Below are positions 52,989 to 61,466 of a DNA stretch of 64,000 bases, piece after piece. The DNA is from Billgrantia tianxiuensis (GTDB lineage Bacteria > Pseudomonadota > Gammaproteobacteria > Pseudomonadales > Halomonadaceae): positions 2,542,001 through 2,606,000 of the forward strand of contig NZ_CP035042.1 of assembly GCF_009834345.1 (NCBI RefSeq), given 5' to 3'. Below the pieces are notes generated by a model that was not told where the DNA came from, did no database searches, and saw only the letters and a program-made list of their open reading frames with translations. Numbering within the stretch: the stretch's first letter is position 1; every line of letters begins with the position of its first letter. The translations under genes and the position numbers were made by a program.

Positions 52989-53894
52989 TCATTCCATCAT
53001 CAGCTCGCGCCTGACGATAACGGCGCTGTTGCGCGGCACGACGTTGCGCCCCTTGGCCACCAGGTAGCTGCGCGTGAAGGCCGCACCGAGCAGCAGGATC
53101 AGCGAGCTGTAGTAGACCCACAGCAGGATCATGACCACCGAACCGGCGGCCCCGTAGGTCGAGGCGGTCGCGGTATAGGCCAGATAGGAGGCGATGGCGC
53201 TGCGGCCCACGGCAAACAGCAGCGCAGTGACCAGCGCCCCCAACAGCACATCTCGCCAACCCAGGACCACGTCCGGCAACACCTTGAAGATGGTAGCGAA
53301 TAGCGCCGTGATCACAGCCAGGGAAATCAGGAATTCCGCTCCGGCCGTGAGCGGGCCAATCAGCGGCATGGCATCGCCAACCGCCTGTAGCATGGCGCGC
53401 AGCATGATCCCGACCAGCAGCGAGACGAGCAGAATGAAGCCGATCGCGAGCACCACGGCCAGCGACAGCAGGCGCTGCTTGAGAAACACCAGGATACTGT
53501 TACGGTTGGGCTTGGCGGTTACGCCCCAGATCATGTTGAGCGAGAACTGCATCTGGGCAAAGACCGTGGTAGCCCCCACCAGCAGGCCACCCACCCCGAG
53601 CAACGTCGGCAACACACCCGACTCCTCGATGCGTGACGACGCCACGGCTTGCTCGATTGCCCTCGCCGCTTCCGCACCCAAGGTTCCCTCCAACTGAGCC
53701 ACGATCTGCCCTTGAGCGGCATCCTCGCCGAACACCACGCCGATCACGGCAACGGCGATGATGACAGTCGGTGCAAGCGAGAACAGCGTATAGAAAGCCA
53801 GTGAACCGGCATAACTGAAGGCATTGCGTTCCAACCACAGGCTGATCGCCTGCTGAACCGTATTCCACCAGAACCTGAGCGAGAGACTGCGCAC
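52989..53894 (-). CDS. YihY/BrkB-family inner-membrane protein
   Basis: A 301-residue protein with about six membrane helices and the family stretches FYTLFSLAPTVIIAVAVIGV and YGAAGSVVMILLWVYYSSLILL. Once annotated as ribonuclease BN, which is incorrect; function unknown. Divergent from the NMN adenylyltransferase gene. Confidence 0.9.
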   Translation of the reverse strand: MRSLSLRFWWNTVQQAISLWLERNAFSYAGSLAFYTLFSLAPTVIIAVAVIGVVFGEDAAQGQIVAQLEGTLGAEAARAIEQAVASSRIEESGVLPTLLGVGGLLVGATTVFAQMQFSLNMIWGVTAKPNRNSILVFLKQRLLSLAVVLAIGFILLVSLLVGIMLRAMLQAVGDAMPLIGPLTAGAEFLISLAVITALFATIFKVLPDVVLGWRDVLLGALVTALLFAVGRSAIASYLAYTATASTYGAAGSVVMILLWVYYSSLILLLGAAFTRSYLVAKGRNVVPRNSAVIVRRELMME

Positions 53895-53968
53895 GACACC
53901 TCCTTGGCAATGAATTCCCTATCATTCAGCATATCCGATTGAATGCCTGATGTCGGCCAGTTGCGCAT

Positions 53969-53997
53969 TTGCAGCCCCACCGGGCCACGCCCATAAT
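53969..53997 (+). promoter_or_regulatory. promoter of the NadM-Nudix gene
   Basis: TTGCAG (53969-53974) and CATAAT (53992-53997) are separated by 17 bp, 35 bases upstream of the start codon, with GAAGGA as ribosome site. Confidence 0.55.
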
Positions 53998-54032
53998 AAG
54001 GCCCCCCCGAGCCACCAGCGAAGGATTCGCCG

Positions 54033-55109
54033 ATGAGCGATGCCGTTCACGAATTCGACTGTCTCGTCTTCATCGGGCGTTTCCAGCCGCCTCACCTGGG
54101 CCACCTGGCCGTCATCAACCAGGCCCTGCGCCAGGCGCGACAGGTGATCGTGCTGGTGGGCTCGGCCTGGCAGGCACGTTCGCTGCGCAACCCATGGCGC
54201 TTCGACGAACGCCAGGAGATGCTGCGTAGCTGCTTCGACGAGGAAGAGAATGCACGGCTGGAAATCGTGCCGCTGCTGGATGCGCTTTACAACGATGATG
54301 TCTGGGTGCGCGACGTGCAACGCAAGGTGCGCGACATTGCTGGCCACCATCACACCCGCCTGCCCCGCATCGGCCTGATCGGTGCCAGCCGCGGCCAGTC
54401 GAGCTACTACCTTTCGCTGTTCCCCCAGTGGGAATCGGTCAGCGTGCCGCTGGTCGACGGCATCTCCGCCAGCCAGATCCGCGAGCGGCTGTTCCGCTCG
54501 CCCTCTTCCACCGAAGACTACCTCAGCACCGGTGCGACCCATGACCTGCCGCCAGGCGTGTGCGAGACGCTACGCGATTTTTCCGGCAGCGACGCTCACC
54601 AGCAGTTGATGGAAGAGCAACGACTGCTCGAGCAGTATCGCCAGGCGTGGGGCAATGCCCCCTACCCGCCGATCTTCGTCACTGTCAACGCCGTGGTGGT
54701 GCAGTCCGGCCATGTGCTGCTGGTGCGCCGCACCGCCGCCCCCGGCAAGGGGCTGCTGGCCCTGCCCGGCGGCTTCATCAACCCCCACGAGCGACTGCTC
54801 GACGCCTGCCTGCGCGAGCTGCGCGAGCGCGTCCGCCTCAAGGTGCCGGAGCCAGTGCTCAAGGGCTCGCTGCGCGGCCAGCGACTGTTCGACGAACCCC
54901 ACCGCAGCTGGCGGGGCCGCACCCTGGCCGAGGCTTTCTACTTCGCCCTGCGCCCCGACCAGCAGCTTCCCCGGCTCAAGCCGGTCAAGGGCGGCGACCA
55001 CGCGCGCTGGGTGCCGCTGGCCGAACTCGAACCCGACAGTCTGTTCGAGGACCACTTCTTCATCATCCAGAATTTTCTCGGCCTGCCGGCCGATTTCGGC
55101 GGGATCTAG
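54033..55109 (+). CDS. bifunctional NMN adenylyltransferase/Nudix protein
   Basis: The 358-residue protein joins an NadM-type nucleotidyltransferase (about 1-190; FIGRFQPPHLGHL at 13-25 with the HxGH motif, and GISASQIRERL as the ISSSxIR equivalent) to a Nudix domain (about 212-350). The first makes NAD+ from NMN and ATP; the second in relatives hydrolyses ADP-ribose. The Nudix box reads GGFINPHERLLDACLREL followed by RERVRL: the REL and one Glu are kept, but the EExGL part is changed, so pyrophosphatase activity is in doubt. Intact frame. Converges with the LysR gene across a large stem-loop. Confidence 0.9.
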   Translation: MSDAVHEFDCLVFIGRFQPPHLGHLAVINQALRQARQVIVLVGSAWQARSLRNPWRFDERQEMLRSCFDEEENARLEIVPLLDALYNDDVWVRDVQRKVRDIAGHHHTRLPRIGLIGASRGQSSYYLSLFPQWESVSVPLVDGISASQIRERLFRSPSSTEDYLSTGATHDLPPGVCETLRDFSGSDAHQQLMEEQRLLEQYRQAWGNAPYPPIFVTVNAVVVQSGHVLLVRRTAAPGKGLLALPGGFINPHERLLDACLRELRERVRLKVPEPVLKGSLRGQRLFDEPHRSWRGRTLAEAFYFALRPDQQLPRLKPVKGGDHARWVPLAELEPDSLFEDHFFIIQNFLGLPADFGGI

Positions 55110-55117
55110 CTGCAGAT

Positions 55118-55260
55118 AAAAAGTGCTTCACGGGTTGGCGAGCGGCTCAAGCGCAAGGCGCCCGGAGCGCAGGAGGTGGAGCATATGGGGTATATGTGAC
55201 ACCTCCGAGCACCGCGTAACGCAGCGATTGGGCGGCGCAGCCAGCCGTGGAGTACTTTTT
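55118..55260. other. 143-bp imperfect stem-loop between convergent genes, possible bidirectional terminator or repeat element
   Basis: The outer arms 55118-55139 and 55240-55260 are inverted repeats with about three mismatches and a bulge, beginning AAAAAGT and ending ACTTTTT, so each strand ends in a T5 tract. Inside lie GGAGGTG (55172-55178) with CACCTCC (55200-55206) and a CATATGGGGTATATG core. It starts 8 bases after the NadM-Nudix stop, and its right end overlaps the LysR stop codon. Confidence 0.6.
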
Positions 55261-56177
55261 CAGGCTTGGAGGAAGTCCCGGGGCAACTTCATCATCTGCC
55301 GCCACAGCTTTTCGACCCCCGGCTTGTGCACCAGTGAGCAGCGGTACAGGCGGATCTCCAGCGGCACGTCCCATTTTTCGTCGCCGGCACGTACCAGGCG
55401 TCCGCTCTTGAGCTCTTCGCGAACGCAAAAATCGGGAATCCAGGCCAACCCCACGCCTTGCAGCACCATGCCCTTGAGGCCCTCGGCCATGGCGGTCTCG
55501 TAAACGGTCCGCAGGCGCAGGCGCAGCGGATCGTTCTTCAACAGCATGCGCACGCTGCGGCCGAGGAAAGCACCCTGGGTATAGGCCAGGTAGGGAATCG
55601 TATCCTTGCTCTCGAGACTGAAGCGCGGCTTGCCCTTGGCATCCGGCACGCTCACCGGCAGCATCTTGACCTGGCCGATGGAGAACGAAGGGAACACCTC
55701 GGCATCGAGCTGCATGGTGGCGTACTGGTCGTGGTAGGCCAGCATCAAGTCGCAGTTGCCTTCGCGCAGCACATGGATCGCCTCGCCCACGTTCATGGCC
55801 ACGAGCCGAGTCGGCAGTTCGCCCAGCCCTTCCTGCAGGCGTGAGATCCACTCAGGGTAGAAGCTCAATGCCAGCGAATGGGCGGCAACGATGTCCAGCG
55901 CCTCCCGCGCCATGGAAACGCCGCGTAAATGCCCCAGGCACTCGTTGAGTTGCTCGACCAGGTTGCGCGCCGTGACCAGGAACAGCTGCCCTTCCGGCGT
56001 CAGGTTAATGGGCGTGGTGGAGCGGTCGACGAGGGTCACGCCTACGGCCTGCTCCAAGGCACGAATCCGGCGGCTGAAGGCCGGCTGAGTGACATGGCGC
56101 TGCCGAGCGGAGGCGGAGAAGCTACGGGTGTTGGCCAGGGCCACGAAATCTTCCAGCCACTTTGTCTCGAGGTTCAC
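55260..56177 (-). CDS. LysR-family regulator, HypT/YjiE-like
   Basis: A 305-residue LysR protein with an N-terminal winged helix (about 1-60: NLETKWLEDFVALANTRSFS, then VTQPAFSRRIRALEQAVGV) and a C-terminal periplasmic-binding-like sensor. Resemblance to E. coli HypT (YjiE), the hypochlorite-responsive regulator, runs through both halves by eye. The start is GTG 56177 behind GCGGGAG; a TTG at 56198 is an alternative. The neighbour cls is upstream on the same strand, not divergent, so its target is not obvious. Confidence 0.85.
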   Translation of the reverse strand: MNLETKWLEDFVALANTRSFSASARQRHVTQPAFSRRIRALEQAVGVTLVDRSTTPINLTPEGQLFLVTARNLVEQLNECLGHLRGVSMAREALDIVAAHSLALSFYPEWISRLQEGLGELPTRLVAMNVGEAIHVLREGNCDLMLAYHDQYATMQLDAEVFPSFSIGQVKMLPVSVPDAKGKPRFSLESKDTIPYLAYTQGAFLGRSVRMLLKNDPLRLRLRTVYETAMAEGLKGMVLQGVGLAWIPDFCVREELKSGRLVRAGDEKWDVPLEIRLYRCSLVHKPGVEKLWRQMMKLPRDFLQA

Positions 56178-56294
56178 CGGGACTCCCGCTGACAGCAATC
56201 ACGATTCGAAAGGAATTCATCGTGCCCCAGAACATCTTGTTGAGGCAGCGCCTAATGTACCCCAGCCGCTCATTGAACCCAAGGAATTCACGCC

Positions 56295-57713
56295 TTACTG
56301 GATCGGCGCGGTGAGATAGGCCGCCCGTGACACCAGCTTGCTCCACAGCGGACGACGCTGCAGCTCGTCGTAGCTGATCCGGCGGCAGTCGGCGAAGTCG
56401 CGCTCGAGCATCAGGCGGACCTCGGCAGCGAAGTGGCGGTCGGGAATGAAAGCCGTGATCTCGAAATTGAGGCGAAACGAGCGGTTGTCGAGATTCACCG
56501 TGCCGACGGATGCCGCGACATCGTCGATCAAGATCACTTTCTGATGCAGGAAACCCGGCTGGTAGCGATACACCTTGACCCCGGCCCGCACCATGTCGGG
56601 GAGGAACGAGAAGGCGGAGAGATAGATCAGCAGGTGATCGGGGTGCTCCGGCATCATGATACGAACGTCGACCCCACGCATGGCGGCCAGGCGCAAGGCG
56701 TCCTGAACGCCCTGGTCGGGTACGAAGTAAGGGCTGGTGACCCAGAGTCGATCATGCGCGCTGTGAATGGCCTGCTGCACCAGCAAACTGGCGGTCTCCT
56801 GACGATCGGCCGGTCCCGAGGGCACGATGATCACGTTCTGGCACTCCTCGCAGGTGATCTGTGGCTCCCAGCACAGGTTGATGACCTCGCCGGTGGCCCA
56901 GTGCCAGTCCTCCCAGAAGGCTTCCTGCAGCCCCAGCACGCTGGGCCCGGTGAGTTTCAGGTGTGTGTCGCGCCAGGGGCCGTGCCGGGGATGCTGGCCC
57001 AGGTACTCGACACCGACGTTGAAGCCACCGAGCCAACCTTCGCGGCCATCCACCACCAGAATCTTGCGATGATTGCGGAAATTGAGCTGAAAGCGATGCT
57101 TGAAGCCACGGGAGGAACGGAACGCGCTGACCTCGACGCCACCATCACTCAATTCGCGCAGAAAACCTTCGGCCAGCTTGCGACTGCCAACCTCGTCGAA
57201 CAGGAAATAGACCCGCACGCCCCGTTCTGCCGCCCTCAGCAGATGCTCCTTGAGCCGGTGACCCAGCGCATCGTGGCGCACGATGAAGAACTGCACCAGC
57301 ACGTATTCCCGGGCACCATCGATACCGGCGAAGATGCTGTCGAAGGTGTCCTTGCCGTCGATCAAGAGCTCGGCCTGGTTGCCGCTGGTCAGCGGCATCA
57401 TGGCAAGCTGCTCCACGGCGCGAATGTCGGGGTTGCGCGCATCCGCCAGGTACGGCTCCAGGCGCTCGCGATAACGCGCCAGGATGCGTCGCAGCACGGT
57501 GTCGCGCTCGCCGCGGGCGGAAACGTAGCCATAGAAACGCGGCCGGCCGAAGATCCAGTAGGCCGGTACTGCCAGATAGGGAATGGTCACCAGGGAGATG
57601 ATCCAAGCCACCGCGCCCTGCGAGGTACGACTCGAGAGCAGCGCCAGGATCGCCGACAGGAAACCCAGCAGGTGTACCAGGAAAATCGCCAGGCCGAACA
57701 GCCAGGATGCCAT
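56295..57713 (-). CDS. cls: cardiolipin synthase
   Basis: A 472-residue phospholipase-D-type enzyme that joins two phosphatidylglycerols. Two N-terminal membrane helices (about 3-23 and 33-56) precede two HKD motifs, NHRKILVVDG and LHQKVILIDD. Cardiolipin content rises in salt-stressed bacteria, which suits this organism. ATG 57713 follows GGGAGA. Downstream of the fumarase terminator. Confidence 0.94.
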   Translation of the reverse strand: MASWLFGLAIFLVHLLGFLSAILALLSSRTSQGAVAWIISLVTIPYLAVPAYWIFGRPRFYGYVSARGERDTVLRRILARYRERLEPYLADARNPDIRAVEQLAMMPLTSGNQAELLIDGKDTFDSIFAGIDGAREYVLVQFFIVRHDALGHRLKEHLLRAAERGVRVYFLFDEVGSRKLAEGFLRELSDGGVEVSAFRSSRGFKHRFQLNFRNHRKILVVDGREGWLGGFNVGVEYLGQHPRHGPWRDTHLKLTGPSVLGLQEAFWEDWHWATGEVINLCWEPQITCEECQNVIIVPSGPADRQETASLLVQQAIHSAHDRLWVTSPYFVPDQGVQDALRLAAMRGVDVRIMMPEHPDHLLIYLSAFSFLPDMVRAGVKVYRYQPGFLHQKVILIDDVAASVGTVNLDNRSFRLNFEITAFIPDRHFAAEVRLMLERDFADCRRISYDELQRRPLWSKLVSRAAYLTAPIQ

Positions 57714-57758
57714 GATCTCTCCCTGAAAAAACAGCAGTCTGCAGCATACCTCAGACAA

Positions 57759-57788
57759 CAACGGCCCCGCCAGTTGGCGGGGCCGTTG
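57759..57788 (-). terminator. fumarase terminator
   Basis: A 13-14 bp near-perfect GC stem (57759-57772 with 57775-57788) lies 30 bases after the fumarase stop on the minus strand, followed by TTGTTGTCTG. Confidence 0.7.
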
Positions 57789-57818
57789 GCCTATGTAACT
57801 AGATATTCCGTACCAACA

Positions 57819-59324
57819 TCAAGCCCGCTCGGCAATGATCTCCTTCCACTTGGCGGGGCCGGTCTGATGCACCGAGGTGCCCTGGCTGTCGACCGCCACG
57901 GTGACCGGCATGTCCTCGACCTCGAACTCGTAGATCGCTTCCATGCCCAGGTCGGCAAAGCCCACCACGCGGGACTTCTTGATCGCCTGCGCCACCAGGT
58001 AGGCGGAGCCGCCCACGGCCATCAGGTAGACCGCCTTGTTGTCGCGGATCGCCTCGATCGCGGCTGGGCCGCGCTCGGCCTTGCCCACCATGCCCAGCAG
58101 GCCGGTTTCTTCCAGCATGGTACGGGTGAACTTGTCCATGCGCGTGGCGGTAGTCGGGCCAGCCGGGCCGACCACTTCGTCGCGCACCGGGTCTACCGGG
58201 CCGACGTAGTAGATGAAGCGCCCTTTCAGGTCGACCGGCAGCTCCTCGCCCTTGGCGATCATGTCGACCATGCGCTTGTGGGCGGCATCGCGACCGGTGA
58301 GCAGCTTGCCGTTGAGCAGCAGGGTGTCGCCCGGCTGCCAGGTCTGCACTTCTTCCGGGGTCACGGTATCCAGGTTGACGCGCTTGACGTTGTCTCCGGC
58401 CTCGCGGGTGATCTCGGGCCAGTCCTCGAGCTTCGGCGCCGGCAGTGCCGCCGGACCGCTGCCATCCAGGGTGAAATGCGCATGGCGGGTAGCGGCGCAG
58501 TTGGGAATGATCGCCACCGGCTTGTTGGCGGCATGGGTCGGGTAGTCCTTGACCTTGATGTCGAGCACCGTGGTCAGGCCACCCAGGCCCTGGGCGCCGA
58601 TGCCGCTCTTGTTGACCTTGTCGAACAGCTCCAGGCGCAGCTCCTCGGCGCGGTTGGACGGGCCACGCGCCTGCAGTTCCTGGATGTCGATGGGATCGAG
58701 CAGCGCTTCCTTGGCGATCTCCATGGCCTTCTCGGCGGTACCGCCGATGCCGATGCCTAGCATGCCGGGCGGACACCAGCCGGCGCCCATCTTGGGCAGC
58801 TGCTCGAGCACCCAGTCGACCACGTTGTCGGAGGGGTTGAGCATGGCGAACTTGCTCTTCGCCTCGCTGCCGCCGCCCTTGGCCGCGACGTGCACCTCGA
58901 CGGTATCGCCCGGCACCAGCTTGTGATGGATCACCGCCGGCGTATTGTCGCCGGTGTTCTTGCGCTTGCCGTCCGGGTCGGCCAGCACCGAGGCACGCAG
59001 CACGTTGTCCGGGTAGTTGTAGGCGCGACGCACGCCCTCATTGATCATGTCGTCGAGGCTCATGTCGGCCTCGAAGCGCACGTTCATGCCGACATGCACG
59101 AACACGGTCACGATACCGGTGTCCTGGCAGATCGGGCGATGGCCCATGGCGCACATGCGCGAATTGATCAGGATCTGAGCGATGGCATCCTTGGCCGCCG
59201 GATTCTCTTCCCGCTCGTACGCCGCCGCCATGGCGTCGATGAAATCCTTGGGATGGTAATAGGAGATGTACTGCAGGGCGTCGGCGACGCTCTGGATCAG
59301 ATCGTCCTGGCGGATCACGGTCAT
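57819..59324 (-). CDS. class I (4Fe-4S) fumarate hydratase
   Basis: Interconverts fumarate and malate in the TCA cycle. The 501-residue two-domain enzyme is the oxygen-sensitive FumA/FumB type. Likely cluster cysteines are in RPICQDTG, WCPPGMLGIGIGG and IPNCAATRHAH. An N-terminal alpha domain and C-terminal beta domain (from about 330) are fused as usual. ATG 59324 is used; the frame runs 10 codons further. Divergent from the pyruvate-oxidase-like gene. Confidence 0.93.
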   Translation of the reverse strand: MTVIRQDDLIQSVADALQYISYYHPKDFIDAMAAAYEREENPAAKDAIAQILINSRMCAMGHRPICQDTGIVTVFVHVGMNVRFEADMSLDDMINEGVRRAYNYPDNVLRASVLADPDGKRKNTGDNTPAVIHHKLVPGDTVEVHVAAKGGGSEAKSKFAMLNPSDNVVDWVLEQLPKMGAGWCPPGMLGIGIGGTAEKAMEIAKEALLDPIDIQELQARGPSNRAEELRLELFDKVNKSGIGAQGLGGLTTVLDIKVKDYPTHAANKPVAIIPNCAATRHAHFTLDGSGPAALPAPKLEDWPEITREAGDNVKRVNLDTVTPEEVQTWQPGDTLLLNGKLLTGRDAAHKRMVDMIAKGEELPVDLKGRFIYYVGPVDPVRDEVVGPAGPTTATRMDKFTRTMLEETGLLGMVGKAERGPAAIEAIRDNKAVYLMAVGGSAYLVAQAIKKSRVVGFADLGMEAIYEFEVEDMPVTVAVDSQGTSVHQTGPAKWKEIIAERA

Positions 59325-59473
59325 GTGCAAGGAACTCCTCGGCAGTGTCGGCATGCCCGCTTCTGATTCGCGAGCGCGAAGCGGCGGGCTCGAACGGGGG
59401 CGAATTATACCGTATCGCAGCCTGCTAGACAGGGTCGTGCCGCCAAGGTCGAATTTCTAAGGCAACGGCCATG

Positions 59474-59491
59474 GAAGATAACGGTATAAAA
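59474..59491. repeat. 18-bp direct repeat, left copy
   Basis: GAAGATAACGGTATAAAA at 59474-59491 recurs exactly at 61443-61460, flanking the pyruvate-oxidase-like gene. This copy lies 88 bases upstream of the gene and contains TATAAA (59485-59490), so it could also be promoter sequence. Confidence 0.8.
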
Positions 59492-59579
59492 GTTTCCATT
59501 TGTCTGCCTCCCGAGCCGGCTCTACGCTTGCCTGTAGCGCGATCATGGATTCGAACCCGCAACGATCAAGGAGCCGATC

Positions 59580-61367
59580 ATGCAACCCACCGTTTCCGAC
59601 TTCCTCGTTTCCCGCCTGCGCGAATGGGGCGTGGAGCGCCTCTATGGCTACTCCGGCGACGGCATCAACGGCTTCATGTCCGCCTTGCGCCGTGCCGAAG
59701 GCAACCCACGCCTGATCCAGCCGCGCCACGAGGAAGTGGCCGCCTTCATGGCCTGCGGGCATGCCAAGTTCAGCGACCAGGTCGGCGTCTGTGTCGCCAC
59801 TTCCGGTCCCGGTGCGGTGCATCTGCTCAACGGGCTCTACGATGCGCGCAAGGACCACATGCCGGCAGTGGCCATCGTCGGCCAACAGGCGCGCAAGAGC
59901 CTGGGTACCGACTACCAGCAGGAGTTGGACCTGATGGCGCTGTTCAAGGACGTGGCCAGCGAATACGTGCAGATGGTCACCGAGCCGGCCCAGGCTCGCC
60001 ACGTCATCGACCAGGCCATGCGCATCGCCCTCGCCCGCCGCACCGTGACCTGCGTGATCCTGCCCAACGACGTGCAGGACCTGCCCATGGAGGACCCGCC
60101 GCGCGAGCATGGCGCCGTGTTCTCCGGCGTCGGCTATCGCTTCCCTCAGCAGTTGCCGGAACCGGCCGACCTGGATGCCGCCGCCGCGATACTCAACCAG
60201 GGCGAGAAGGTGGCTATTCTCGCCGGCGCCGGGGTCAAGCACGCCGTCGATGAGCTCATCCGAGTGGCCGACCTCACCGGCGCCGGGATTGCCAAGGCGA
60301 TACTGGCCAAGACCATGGTCCCCGACGATCTACCCGGCGTGACCGGAGCCATCGGCTTGCTCGGCACCGAAGCCAGCGACCGCATGATGAAGGAGTGCGA
60401 CACCCTGCTGATGGTAGGCACGCGCTTCCCCTACGTGGAGTTCCTGCCCGAACCTGGCCAGGCTCGCGCGGTGCAGATCGACGTGGTACCGGAAGCGCTG
60501 GGCGTGCGTTATCCCACCGAGATCAACCTGCATGGCGATGCCGGCGCCACCCTGGCCGCCCTGGCCGAACGCCTCGAGCCAAAGGCCAATGACAAGTGGC
60601 GCAAGCAGGTGCAGGGCTGGATCGACGACTGGTGGGAGAAGACGGAGGCCCGCGCCGCCACCGAGGCCACGCCGATCAACCCCCAGCGAGTGTTCCAGAG
60701 CCTTTCGCCCCGGCTGCCCGAGAACGTCATGCTTACCTGCGACGTGGGTACGGCCACCAACTGGTACGCACGCAACCTGAAGATCCGCCAGGGCATGCTG
60801 GGCTCGGTCTCGGGCGGCCTGGCGTCGATGGGCAACGGCGTGCCCTACCTGATCGCAGCCAAGCTCTGCCATCCGAACCGCCCCGCCATCGCCATGGTGG
60901 GCGACGGCGCCATGCAGATGCTGGGCAACAATGCGCTGATCACCCTGGCCAAGTACTGGCAGGAGTGGGAAGACCCCCGCTGCATCGTGTTGGTGCTCAA
61001 CAACCACGACCTGAGCCAGGTGACCTGGGAGCAGCGTGTGATGGAGGGCGACCCGAAGTTCGACATCTCCCAGGAACTGCCCGAGTTCCGCTACGACCAG
61101 TACGCCGAGCTGCTCGGTTTCAAGGGTTTGGTCATGCGTGAACCCGACGACATCGACCGGGTGTGGAACGAGGCACTTACCGCCGACCGCCCGGTGGTCA
61201 TCAACGCCTACACCGACGGCGACATCGCCCCCCTGCCCCCGCATATCGAGTTCGAGCAGGCCAAGAGCTATCTCGCCTCGATGCTCAAGGGTGACTCCAG
61301 CGGTCTGCACAGCGCCAAGCTGTCGGCCAAGCAGATGGGACGCTCGCTTTTCAAGCGCAAGAAATAG
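59580..61367 (+). CDS. thiamine-diphosphate-dependent pyruvate oxidase-like enzyme
   Basis: A 595-residue TPP enzyme with the three usual domains: PYR (about 1-180, catalytic Glu in PRHEEVAAF), central FAD/nucleotide-type domain (about 195-335) and PP domain with the TPP motif GDGAMQMLGNN ... LNNHD. Closest in feel to pyruvate oxidase/PoxB-type proteins; the C-terminal tail SAKQMGRSLFKRKK could contact membrane as in PoxB. Acetolactate synthase-like or other decarboxylase activity cannot be excluded. A GATCAAGGAG site precedes ATG 59580. The gene is bracketed by an 18-bp direct repeat. Confidence 0.83.
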   Translation: MQPTVSDFLVSRLREWGVERLYGYSGDGINGFMSALRRAEGNPRLIQPRHEEVAAFMACGHAKFSDQVGVCVATSGPGAVHLLNGLYDARKDHMPAVAIVGQQARKSLGTDYQQELDLMALFKDVASEYVQMVTEPAQARHVIDQAMRIALARRTVTCVILPNDVQDLPMEDPPREHGAVFSGVGYRFPQQLPEPADLDAAAAILNQGEKVAILAGAGVKHAVDELIRVADLTGAGIAKAILAKTMVPDDLPGVTGAIGLLGTEASDRMMKECDTLLMVGTRFPYVEFLPEPGQARAVQIDVVPEALGVRYPTEINLHGDAGATLAALAERLEPKANDKWRKQVQGWIDDWWEKTEARAATEATPINPQRVFQSLSPRLPENVMLTCDVGTATNWYARNLKIRQGMLGSVSGGLASMGNGVPYLIAAKLCHPNRPAIAMVGDGAMQMLGNNALITLAKYWQEWEDPRCIVLVLNNHDLSQVTWEQRVMEGDPKFDISQELPEFRYDQYAELLGFKGLVMREPDDIDRVWNEALTADRPVVINAYTDGDIAPLPPHIEFEQAKSYLASMLKGDSSGLHSAKLSAKQMGRSLFKRKK

Positions 61368-61442
61368 CGTTCAAGCGCGAGACGCAACGGCGACTGGCCC
61401 AGCCATGGCCTCAGATGGGGCATGGCGGGTTGCTGCGCCCTT

Positions 61443-61460
61443 GAAGATAACGGTATAAAA
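61443..61460. repeat. 18-bp direct repeat, right copy
   Basis: An exact copy of the 59474-59491 sequence, between the pyruvate-oxidase-like stop and the nei stop (six bases from the latter). The distance between copies is 1969 bp. Confidence 0.8.
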
Positions 61461-61466
61461 ACGAGT

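Noticed and set aside
56433..58760. 775-residue plus-strand open frame
   Set aside because: It is antisense to cls and most of the fumarase gene, both with strong family motifs; long antisense frames are expected at this GC content.
59549..59575. tRNA-like T-arm on the minus strand (GGGTTCGAATCC)
   Set aside because: The loop motif is present but the T stem pairs for only two or three bases, and no anticodon arm, D arm or acceptor stem can be drawn around it.
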